Assembly: GCF_000346465.2 (NCBI RefSeq)
Contig: NC_034013.1
Coordinates: 3,469,912-3,533,911, forward strand
Direction: 5' to 3'
DNA from: Prunus persica
Lineage: Eukaryota > Streptophyta > Magnoliopsida > Rosales > Rosaceae
DNA: 64,000 nucleotides
Shown here: piece by piece, positions 54,089-64,000 of the stretch
Layout: every line of letters begins with the position of its first letter
Position numbering within the stretch: position 1 is the first letter of the stretch
Program-made: the position numbers and the translations under genes
Notes under the pieces: generated by a model
Told to the model about the DNA's origin: nothing
Seen by the model: only the letters and a program-made list of their open reading frames with translations
Databases searched by the model: none

Positions 54089-57000
54089 TTATTCAGAGTC
54101 TGAATCATGTCTCCTCTTCTCCTTGTGTTTCTTGTGTTTCCTTCTCTCATCTGAGGAATGCTGTTTTCCATGCTTTTCGCGCTTTTCATGTCTCTCATGC
54201 TTCTCCCGCTTTCTCTCTTCACGCCTCCTTTTCTTTCGACTGCTTTCATCATCTAATTCCTCTTTATTTTTTTCTTTTGGTGGTGAATCAGGCACAGCCA
54301 TGTTTCCCATTTCAGGTGGAACATCCTTGACTGTAGATGGAAGGGAACTTGACTCATCCCAAGGACAAGGTGCTCTGCAGTGAGATCAAGACGAAATTTT
54401 GAATTATTGGGCAAAACAGATCAAGAAGAATTAAGCTACGCAAAGAAAAAGACAACGGAAGGCAAAACATAAAGTACAAAACACATACCAACCAAAAACA
54501 AAAAGAAGACTACACATCAGGCTGGTGATATGAACATAAATTTACTACCAATAAACGTAAATTGTAAATCGTTATATATAAAACATGTTTTTATCATCAT
54601 ATATCAATACTACCTTCCCATGGTAAGGCTTGTCCTCAAAAATTAGTTTTAGGGCCGAGCTTATGACATCAGCTATCACCGTGTTTATGACCCAGATAAT
54701 AACAAGTCTTAAATAATGCAATCTACAAAGTTGAATCCCAAAAGTCTTAAATAAGATGTGTTTTGTTGGTTCCATCTCCTGTTGTGTTTCGCCCACGTTA
54801 ATATACTCATCCCAACTGCAGAGTAAGCCACATGACAGTCTTTGAACACAACCATTCCTTTCTCATGATCTCATGTTGGCCCCTTGGAGTCCCTTTCCTA
54901 ATATTTTCTATATCATAAGTTGATTTCATTGCCATTGTTTTTTTGTACATATGAAACGTGAATGTTTATTAAAAATAAAACAGTATAACAAAAGTGAACA
55001 TGAAGTCCACTTCTATAAGAAAACTAAACATGCAAACTGCACCAACACCTCAGTCCTAGGGGAGGGAGAACACCAAAACAAGAACAGAATTCCAGAGAGC
55101 TACAAAACAGATGCTTTCCAGTCTGACAAAATGACAGAAAAAGATAAACTCCCTGAACTCTGAAACTACAGATGCCCACTCAACATATTCTCAAAAACCA
55201 TTCTGTTCCTTTCAACCCATAGAACCCAGAAAATAGCCATCATAGCACATCTCCCCAGAACTACACCCCTTTTCTTTCCACCAAAAAATCTAAACTTCTC
55301 ACATAATAGCACGTTACACGACACGGGGATGGACCAGCATAAACCTTTCTCCTTGATTAACTGAAACAACAAAGAAGAAGCTGCTGGACAGTGCAGCAAC
55401 AAGTGATCCATACTTTCCAAGGCCTTTCTTTCCAAGGCATTTCTGCACATAACACACAAGTGGGGAGACAAGGAAATGGAGGGTTGCCTTCTCTGAACCA
55501 TATCACAAGTTTTGATCTTCCTATGAGAAATTAACCAAGCTACCAGTCGTACCTTGGGAGGCACTTTGGCTTTCCAAATAACAAAGGAGGGAGCAAAAAT
55601 AGAGAAAGCAGGGTTATCCAAAAGATGCTTTGAGAATGATTTACAAGTGAAAATGCTCGAAGACTCCAATATCCAAACTCTCCTATTTTCTTCATGAGGA
55701 ACAACCAAGTGAAAATTGACGGCAACGACAACAACTCTCTCCCTTTAGAATTATCTGTCCATGGGCATCAACTTGAATCTCTAGCCACAATTTTGGGATC
55801 CCAGCCACTCTCAGATAAGCTATACTTATTTTTTTATTACATCATATCAAAGTGTAGTTGTCTTTGTCTGGAATACCCACAGCCACTTCCCAAGCAAAGA
55901 TTCATGTCTCTTTACTACATTACCCAACCATAAACCTCCTTTTTCTTTGGTTTGAGACACAACTTCCCATCTCACCAAATGGTTCTTCCCTTCCTCTACA
56001 AGGAATTTTAAAAAGAGACCAACAGTAACTTAAGAAACTGCTCAACACCGATTAGATTAAAATCATCCTTTTCCCTCTTGACAAACAAGGCCTTACTCCA
56101 GCCCTCTAACCTTCTTTCCACTTTTTCCACTACTGGGCACCAAAAATTGGCTGCTCTTGGATTCACTCCAAGAGGCAACCCCAAATACTTTAGAGGCCAG
56201 CTTCCCACCTTACAGTCCAAGACCTTTGCCAACTCCTAAATCTCCATTTATTGAGTGTGAATACCTGCAATTGAGCACTGGGCTCTATTGATTTTTAACC
56301 CGGACATGGCATAAAAACTTCAATCACCATGTTATGTGGGGTCATCGCAATGGTATTTTATTTGTTAGCGAATATTTTTTTTTATCAACTATTTTTTCAG
56401 GTGAATGGATATTAGAGAGCTCGTAGATTGTGGTGTGGTTAGTTTTGGGTGTGGTGTTCTGGTAGTGGTGGGCATTTAACCCGCCAAACTACCAACCCAA
56501 TCTGCTTGGTCTGGGTTGTAGGTGCTATTTTAGAGCTCTCCAAATTGCTGATCCGGTGGACATCTTATCCAAATTGTTCAATTTTCTTTAAAACACTCAG
56601 AAAACGATTGTTATGAAAACCGTGCAATGTATTCTCTCTCTCTTTTCTTTTCTTTTTTGGTATAGTAAACAGAATAATTGCATTAACAGAAATGGAGAGT
56701 ACAATCAAAGTGGATCATCATTCAGCAAGAAATACACCTCCCAACCTATACTAGACAAAACATCAAAGCCAGCAACAACAATATTACTAGATTTAGATAG
56801 AGCTAGTACTACATACAAAAAAAAGGAAGAAGCCAAGGCACCACTTAAACATTAATTATTTTCACTTTCAGTTTAGTTACATACCTTGAAAAACCAAGAC
56901 CATGTACACGTGCTGCTTCAGCGTGCCCTTCACCTAAGTCCTCTGCAGTAGAGCCTCGCTTCACAAGTTCTGAAAACTCATGCTTATCAAGCCGATTACC

Positions 57001-59260
57001 TTGACCTCGGCTTGCACGCTTAGGAGCTAAGCCAAGTGCCTCCCTCATAGCCTGCTCCTCCTCGTCCTTAATTCTTTTAATCTCCTCTTTTGCAGCCTCC
57101 ATTTCTGCATTCTGAGTTTTTTTGTCTTTCGTATACCAGTGTAGATCTTTACCTGTTGAACCAATATAACGAACAGTTGTAAACATCTTTACCAATAAAT
57201 GAACAATTGTAAAATCTTTGCACACAAAACTTACAAGTGGATGAAAGGAAAAAGGAAAAAGGCAAAAAATCCTTTAAACAAACAAAAACAAACAACACTA
57301 CATAAAAATCAGTATGTACGCTAACTTTGCTAGTAGCTGTCTAACCAGATAAACACTTTAATTTCTAGAGATTAGACCCTTGTGTAAAAGAAATTAAAAG
57401 CAGACATTTAAAAGACTCCATGACTTCTTTATTTTGGACAAAAGAGGCTTCTCATACATTTCACCCATGGCAGTGGATTATCCTTACAAAATAAGGAAAT
57501 GCATCAATCCCTTTTATAAATGATAATTCAAGCATCATTTGTAGAGTTAAGTGCCAGTAGAATACAAACTTAAGATACTGTGCAAGAACAAAATTCCCAA
57601 AAGCACTACATTCGAACCAAATCCAATCATGTCATACAACATAAAAATTTGGCAGACAAGAAGAGACTCATAACTACCGTCTATACCCAAAATTATGTCA
57701 GCAATGCTCTTTGCAACGCTTAGGGAAACTGAATTTTGTCTTTCATCAGTAGGTTCCAAAGAAATGTTAACAAATTTGAATGTGTGCCGACTTGATATGT
57801 ATTGGCCCAATTTCCAGTAGTGTGAATAATTAGTGATCCAAAAATATGGAAAGGTCAATACTTGTGACATGGTTCAAAGAATGAGACCAAATTATTGCCA
57901 GTGATACAAGAATTGCAAGGGCATTACAGAGTTCATTGCCGTTGTTCCTTCCTCTAAAGAAAAAAGGTAGGAACAGGGACAATTGGCAACAACAGAAACA
58001 AAGACAACGGCAAAACAAAACAAAGTAAAGAACAAAAAATATCTGAGTAACATTGGGTTGGAAAGGGCATCTTAGTCTTTTCAATGTAACAATTAGCTAG
58101 GTTTATAATTTTTTAAAAATGGCCATCTTCATTAAATGTATGATGGGTGGGCTATTTGTTTATAAAAAATTTAAAAAAAATCCAAACCACTTGCAACTTC
58201 AAACTAAATTAAAATTTTCATGTGAAATGGTCAAAATAAACGAATTATAGCAATTTGAACAAACAAGATGTCTCACCTTTTTGCCATCTTCCAACAGGTG
58301 CCTTGATACTGTGACCAAGATAATTTTCTCGATGTTTATCAACCTTCACATCATCCCAACTAAATTCTGTACATCAAAGGAGAAGCATAAAGTTCATTAG
58401 ACATAAAAAGATTATTAAGCCTCCAAGCATAAGGATGCACCTAAATGTACGAGCACTATGTTCATTGACCATGTCGATGAGGTTTACAAACAAATATGTG
58501 ATGGAGATCATATAGAGGCATCTACTGGGGGTTTGTTTATGTTATTAAGAATTACATACATTTTTTTCCATTTTGGGATCTTCCTACTATTTAGAGTACA
58601 CATAATTTTCAATTGCGATCTCTTTAACTAGTAGGGTTTATGTCGCTACTATTATCAGGGTTTCACTGTAGGTTTTATTGGCTTGTTGTGATTCAACTTC
58701 CTATTATACAAGAGGCCTTACTCCAAGCTAATTGAGTGGAGTTGAACATTGAATGTTGAACATTAAAATCCTATTGCCCCCATGTTTTGTTTTTCTTCTC
58801 TACCTTCCTTTCTTACTTCCCCTGTTTTTCTGATCCCTAAATTCCCTTTCTGTCCCACATCAGATGTTCAAGTTTTTCCATGCACCTCTCTAGAATAGAC
58901 GAACAACTTTCTCACCAAGTCACTAAATTCATGATTTCTACTAACGACCAAATGGTTAGCTACGAATAGGATTTTAGAAGCAATTATTTGTAAGCATTAA
59001 TCAGAGGAAATTATCGGTAAAAGAACTAAAAAGTTAACTATACACTTCTGTGTATCCCATCGGTGGGAATTTTTTTTTGAAAGTAAATAAAATTCCCTCC
59101 CTGCCTACATGAATCTCAACAAAAACCTAATCTTTGAGTTGCAATTCTACCATAATGTTCACTATTTTCCCTGAAGCAAATGAAAGAAAAGAATCTCTCT
59201 AGAGAGAGAGCGCTTACGATCTCGACCACCACGAACACCGCCTCTAGTGGGATGATACAT
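54089..59260 (-). CDS. MMTAG2 (C1orf35)-family nuclear protein
   Basis: Four exons on minus: 59260-59218, 58366-58277, 57152-56885 and 54374-54089, giving 228 aa with consistent phases. The N-terminus [20 protein letters not shown], then [27 protein letters not shown], is the conserved core of the family called multiple myeloma tumor-associated protein 2 (human C1orf35). A coiled Glu/Lys segment ([18 protein letters not shown]) and LGLAPKR follow. A Pro-rich linker ([12 protein letters not shown]) leads to a very basic Lys/Arg/His C-terminus ([15 protein letters not shown]) ending DSDSE. The family is nuclear and its biochemistry is poorly known; a role around RNA processing is only suggested by the Arg/Lys-rich tail. 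Intron 3 is about 2.5 kb because a LINE fragment sits in it. Confidence 0.93.
55166..55708 (-). pseudogene. LINE reverse-transcriptase zinc-binding (zf-RVT) domain
   Basis: This 180-aa open stretch carries the C-x2-C ... H-x4-C pattern (LCVMCRN and HLLLHCP) and the WxxWxxRN motif ([13 protein letters not shown]) of the plant LINE/zf-RVT family. It is the best-preserved part of the LINE fragment. Confidence 0.88.
56008..56232 (-). pseudogene. LINE reverse-transcriptase C-terminal fragment
   Basis: [11 protein letters not shown] and [15 protein letters not shown] are typical of the end of the plant LINE reverse-transcriptase domain. It is interrupted afterwards and lacks the catalytic part. 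Confidence 0.8.
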
Positions 59261-61879
59261 ATTTGATATGTCTACAGACAATCCTTATGCGACTGTGTTC
59301 AGCAATCAGCAGGAGCTTCCTTTCTCTAGTTGTTTGGCGATGGATCTTTCGGAAGACGCTATTCTGTCAATAGCAATCAACACAACATCAGCATGTCCCA
59401 ATATGAGCAACAGACAAAAAGAAAATGAAACAGAAAATCCAGTCCAAATCATGAGGCTATCCACGAAACAATAGCAGAAGGAATAGAAAATTCCAAGGAA
59501 AAACAAAAAATAAAGCATCCCCATTAAATTGCAACAATCCAAACAGAAAATTAGGTTAAATCAAGAAGCAAAGTAAGACAGCAAAACCCAATTGAGTAGA
59601 AATAAAATCAAACCCATGAAGAAAGTTAATCGACAAAAATCACAACCACTATTTCAAAAAGGACGCCACAAACAAACCTAAGGGCATAGCCATATCAAAG
59701 CTCACCACGGCAGAAAAATAATTTCATATAACCAACATTGAAGCGCCAATAGGATACTCAATTCAGAGAAACACGCCCAAAAATTGGATCCCAAGAACAA
59801 AACCTTCAATTTCTGTGCAAAATCGCAGGGATTGAGAAATCCATATAGCAATCAACAGGAACCCAAAAAAACAAAGCGAAAAAAATCCTTACCTTGGCAA
59901 CAAACCACTCGATGCTTGGGCAACCCAGCAACCAAGCTCAGGTAAAATAATTGAAACTCAAATACACAAGGATAAATTGAAGAAAGTTGAGAGATTATTT
60001 ATTTTTTTATTTTTTGAGAGAGAGAGAGTCGGAGGTGGTGGCGCGAGATGCAGATGAGAGCCCACAAAGCACTACGTACATTAGCCTAATCAGTCCGTTG
60101 CACTTGTTTTGAATTTGATCCAACGGCTGTGAATTGATGACCTGATGACCGGATATCAATTCTGTGCCAGGGACCAGGGAGCTTCTTAATCAACAGCCGT
60201 TGGATTTAATCCAACAATATACAGCAGTCTAAAACAACAAACTCAACTAAATAAAAAATACACTCTTATTTTTTGGTTGGATTCTCTTTCTTAATTCTTA
60301 AATAAATAAAATCAAAAATAAAAAACCAATTGAAAGAGCCTAGTACTTTTTAAATCCGATTCTTTTTTTTTTCTCTTTTCTGGTAAATAATTTTCAGCGC
60401 TTCGCCCAAAAGAAAAAAAAAAAATTAATGCAATTTTTTAGAAAGGAAACTTCTATTATTTTCTCGGTTTCTTCCAGACATTTCTTCAACTTCATCCCTT
60501 CCAATTCCAAACTATCCTATGTGCCATTGTTTTCTCTACAAAGAGTTTTCGAAATTTTTTTTTCTTTTCTTCATAATCTCTTATCCATGGTCATAACTCA
60601 CTCCCTTCTTTCAAGCTTGGCAACAACTCTTCTATTTTTAATCTCACTAGGTTTTATTTGAGAAATAAAAAAACAGAAATCTTTGCACACTGCAATAAAC
60701 CAGAATTACATACTAACTCAATTTAAGACTTTTTTTTTTTGGATTTTCAATTTATAACTTAACTACTTAACACTAACAGAAAAAGGAAAAAAAAAAACGA
60801 AACACAACTTAAAACTAAAAAGAGATGCAACGATTTAAAAGCAAACAAACGATTAAACGAAACTAAATGAAACAAGCAATTGAAACTATCAAGTCAGGGA
60901 AGGAATAGGAAGTAAAAGGACATCACTTCAGATTTCTAAGGTTATTCGGCTTCCAAATTTTAATGAGCACTAGGGTTTTAGACTAACCACTAATTCGCTT
61001 GTCCAAATTCTAAGATGTATTGACGATTCCGTACCTAAGTCCTTCTCAGGGCACTTATGAAGGAAATCTTGTTCGTCAGAAATCAAAGCCACAATGTTTA
61101 AGCTTTGATTTGTGATAGTTTAATTCTGGTGGGTAGACTCATTCGAACTACAAGCACAAGGGTAAAAGAGAAATATTGTCTATTGCAACTCTGCAGGACT
61201 CTTTCATCTATCCAAGTTAGTATTTTGTAATTCATTATATTGATGTATTGATTTAATTATATATAGAGAATATATTTTGTATTGTTTTTATTCTGTTATT
61301 TGGTTATATTCTGATTGTTCTCCAACATAGCTTTGAGGTTGGAAGTCACCTGTATGGCCGATTAGGCCCGATTTGGATTGGTCGTTTTTCGGTTTGAAAT
61401 GTTCAGCTTTACTGGGAATTACGCTAATCTATTGATATATGGTATGCTACATATCAATATTTGCAACAAGAAATGAATCCCAATTTTAGGATGACCGACC
61501 CTTTTCATCCAATCCATATGATGTCCTTTTCAGGAGCCATAGGAAATGCATCCCATCAGTAGGTATGAGAGGATTAATGTCAAGGACAAATGATTGATTT
61601 ACCCATTCCAAGAAAGACTCTCTCTCATCTGAATATTTGGTTTTTAAATTTCCCTTCTAGTGTTTGTCTCAAAGCTCTATATATACACGGAATATTGATC
61701 TTTGCATCTTTTTATTTTGTCATTGAAAATAAAAACGCTGATGTTGTATGATAGGATTAAAGTGAGAATGGGAAATAAGTCACTCAAAAAATAGATTGAA
61801 TATGGGAGTTTGGTGTAAATTATGAAAACAAAACATCAAAATGAATGCTAACTGTAAAGCAACAAACTTGTTTAATGAA
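59261..61879. other. Intergenic between MMTAG2-like promoter side and PIG-X 3' end
   Basis: The left ~800 bp is upstream of the MMTAG2-like start and includes a GA stretch near 60018. An AG-like acceptor at 59890 suggests a spliced leader is possible. Between 60060 and 61879 the DNA is AT-rich with poly(A)/poly(T) runs. The ORF at 60428-60661 has no recognisable feature. Confidence 0.35.
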
Positions 61880-63239
61880 TTAAGATTCTTTCAAATGTTT
61901 GCTCGAGTTGATGTCTGAATAAAATATGGATGTAGCAGCAATTAAAATAGCTGAAAATAAGGCTGCAACAAAAGTGAAAATGGATACAATTCCAGCATGC
62001 ACCTTCATCCCAGAAGGTATTTTCCAGACAACTGTACCATATGTTAATTTAGAACCAGTAATCTCTGACACCTTATATAAACAGCTTTCATCATGTGACT
62101 TTCCCTCAACACTGCAACGCATGAACAAATCAGGTACACCAAACTTGACTTCCCAATAGCCGTTTTCATTAAGAGGCTGCACCCAGAAAAGCAAAGGTAA
62201 AATGATACAAAATAAAGAATATAGCAGCTGGTTCTCTCTACGCAAAAGAATGATATTCCCGATAAAGTTAAAAACAAAAACAGTGTCCAATGCACACACA
62301 AAGGCTCTTCTCGGATTTCAATCATGAGAAAATGCCAACCGGTCTCTGTATATACCAGTGGACGTAGTCCTCGTCAAGTATGCATGAATAATAATCTATT
62401 TGTTTACATATCCCTATTTCAAACCATATATGCAATGCTGAATGAATATGGGGCTAGCATAGATGAAAAAAATCTTCCAAACTATAAATAACTAAGGGAA
62501 ACCAGACACAGTTACAGTTCCACACATAACCTTTTCACTTACTGGATATCGTGCATGTAATGGAATCTCTACGTTGATGTTAAACTCTTCAGCGTGTCTC
62601 AGAAAGAGATTATGACCAATATCCATGTGAACTTCGACAGCAGAACGATTGGAAAGAAATGAAGGAGACTCTAAATTGGTATCTCCAAATACAGCGATAT
62701 TGCTATATACTGCATTACATGGAAAAATTCAATTACAAGAAACAAAATCAGTGCAATATCTCTGGATAGCAGGTTATGGGTAATATTTTGTTTTCATTTG
62801 AGGGGGAAGAGGGGGAAGAAGAAGAGGAGAAACAAGAAGGATAGATACCACCACGCTGAAGGAGATGTTGAAGCTCAAATGGATCTGCAAATACCCCAGA
62901 TGGCAGTCTCTCAATGATTATGACCTCACAATGGTGAAATGGTAACTCAGATATGGACTCTGGTTTGATATTAACTCTGATGGATGAAGTGAGATGACGA
63001 TGAGAACCATGGCCTATCAGATTCCGATGCAAAATTGAGAGTTTTAGCACAAGACTCAGATCATGGGGAAGCACCTCACACATACCAAAAGGAAGTTCTC
63101 GTCCTATAAAATCTTGGAAATCTGAATCTAACAAGTTTTCATATTTTTCATAATAAGATTGCATAATATACTTCTTGAAACTACAAAAGGCACTGATCTT
63201 TGAGTCACTATCATCATAGTTTGGATCACAGCTTCCCAC
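61880..63239 (-). CDS. PIGX-like: PIG-X (GPI mannosyltransferase I subunit)-like, 3' part
   Basis: Three exons on minus: 63239-62849, 62709-62543 and 62176-61880 (TAA), together 285 codons. The gene starts beyond 63240, with its N-terminus not identified. Sequence features: SFKKYIMQSYYEKYENL, then a lumenal domain GMCEVLPHDLSLVLKLSILHRNLIGHGSHR with conserved GSHR, VIIIERLPSGVFADPFELQHL, FGDTNLESPSF, HARYPPLNENGYWEV. Near the C-terminus is one membrane helix (GIVSIFTFVAALFSAILIAATSIFY). PIG-X/PBN1 proteins sit in the ER membrane and stabilise PIG-M, which adds the first mannose to GPI anchors. The pattern of conserved residues matches plant PIG-X. A short possible upstream exon near 63918-63956 was seen, but its frame does not fit. 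Confidence 0.88.
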
Positions 63240-64000
63240 CTGAAAAATTAAAAGATATGTTTGACAGATCAAAATCTTTAAAGTAATCTTACAGAAGGAA
63301 GATCAAGTCGACAATATATGATAGTGTAAACTTTCTGTCAATTATGAAAACAAGTGCTTACTTATCAAAAGAAAAAACCATAAACTAACAAAATTAAAAA
63401 ATAAAATTAAATGAGGGAGAAAAAAAGAATTAGTCTCTCTTTAGGTATTTATAATAGGTATTTCCAGCCAAAGAGGAAAATATGTATTCATCTAGAAAAA
63501 AATACTTATAAGGTGAAGAATTTTGTATCATAAACTTAATGAACTTGTTAGACCCAAGTGCAGTTTTCATGTTGTTGAACTTTCATTGCTTTTACTTCAA
63601 CCAATTTCCATTATTCATGACATCCCAGAATTCCATAATATAAATTAGTGTTGTTGACATCAAAATTCATGACCTTATTTTATAATTTGTAAAGAGAGTA
63701 ATTTTCTTTGTTCAACATTTTGGCTTGTTTTGTTAGATTGTGAATCGGGGCTGTTGAGTAGGTGGAAACATGTGTGAACGTGCAGTCTTGATTCACAATC
63801 AAACAACGTAACATGCCAGATATCCAGCAAAAAAGATTGTTATTATTATTTAGGATATATCATTGATGATGCAACTGGAAAACAGCTTAAAATGCTTCAG
63901 AATTACAGTTTTAGCAGCATACCTAAGTTCCCAATGATGAGTTATGCTAATTTGCTGAAATCAATTAGTTGTTCTGGTTATAACAGGAAGGTAATTATTC
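63240..64000. other. Intron or upstream region of PIG-X
   Basis: AT-rich. An acceptor/donor pair around 63917-63956 on minus could be a small exon, but it does not join the 63239 exon in frame. The 5' end of the gene is outside or unrecognised. Confidence 0.35.

Larger units (their letters stand above)
54940..56330 (-). mobile_element. 5'-truncated LINE (L1-like) in intron 3 of the MMTAG2-like gene
   Basis: Same strand as the host gene. From 5' to 3' on minus: the C-terminal reverse-transcriptase region (56232-56008: [22 protein letters not shown], then [14 protein letters not shown]); a broken stretch; then a reverse-transcriptase zinc-binding domain (55708-55166: [55 protein letters not shown]); then a 3' UTR ending near a T8 run at 54938. 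Frameshifts separate the pieces, so it is dead. Confidence 0.85.

Noticed and set aside
59268..59542. Small ORFs next to the MMTAG2-like start
   Set aside because: They lie in the promoter/leader region on both strands, with no domain.
63917..63956. Small possible upstream exon of PIG-X
   Set aside because: It has splice-like borders, but the frame contains a stop or does not join the 63239 exon.
1..64000. tRNA genes, rRNA operons, CRISPR arrays, riboswitches
   Set aside because: No complete tRNA cloverleaf or ribosomal gene was recognised beyond SINE heads and the 5S-like Cassandra blocks; no CRISPR-type repeat-spacer array exists, as expected for a plant nuclear sequence.

Overview
The window looks like nuclear DNA of a eudicot tree or shrub, probably a rosid and plausibly Rosaceae. 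The base composition is AT-rich. Genes have many short exons with GT-AG introns, long CT/AG microsatellites lie in 5' leaders, and most of the sequence is transposable elements. The family guess is inference, because no species-diagnostic locus is present.

Host genes. Left to right these are: a possible 3' end of an unknown gene (1-298, +, weak); a BPA1-like RRM protein (21902-25497, -); a vacuolar Qa-SNARE of the SYP22/VAM3 type (34276-38729, +, seven exons, complete); a single-pass receptor-like kinase with a histidine-rich N-terminus (39676-42795, -); an ALG13-like locus that has lost its catalytic-fold N-terminal exon and looks like a pseudogene (44156-48636, -); an MMTAG2/C1orf35-family protein (54089-59260, -, four exons); and the 3' part of PIG-X (61880-63239 and beyond, -). 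These are unrelated housekeeping or trafficking genes and do not form one pathway.

Mobile DNA. At 5291-9264 is a complete hAT transposon with an 8-bp target duplication, a full 802-810 aa transposase and an array of ACGACGTCGT palindromes near one end. It sits in what may be an older LTR remnant. At 11649-15865 is a complete PIF/Harbinger element with TTA duplications, a DDE transposase and a spliced Myb-like second gene. A deleted relative at 16048-17286 still carries an open spliced 95-codon frame. A Cassandra TRIM with two 5S-rRNA-like LTRs lies at 18117-18730. From 27 to 32 kb is a large non-autonomous LTR-element relic with a 2.7-kb insert flanked by AGCGG; the insert contains a ~91-bp minisatellite. 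A non-autonomous hAT lies at 32163-33156. Two copies of an element with long terminal inverted repeats (1.0-1.5 kb and 33.2-33.9 kb) are present. A gag-only LTR retrotransposon (45551-47898) sits inside the ALG13-like locus. A 5'-truncated LINE sits in the last intron of the MMTAG2-like gene. Several tRNA-derived SINE-like pieces are scattered through the window.

Oddest structure. Around 50.1-53.0 kb two arms of about 1.35 kb run in opposite orientation on either side of a 100-N assembly gap. Each arm carries a broken patatin-like phospholipase fragment joined to the same fragment of an unidentified acidic protein. It is either a real palindromic duplication of a chimeric pseudogene or an assembly artefact.
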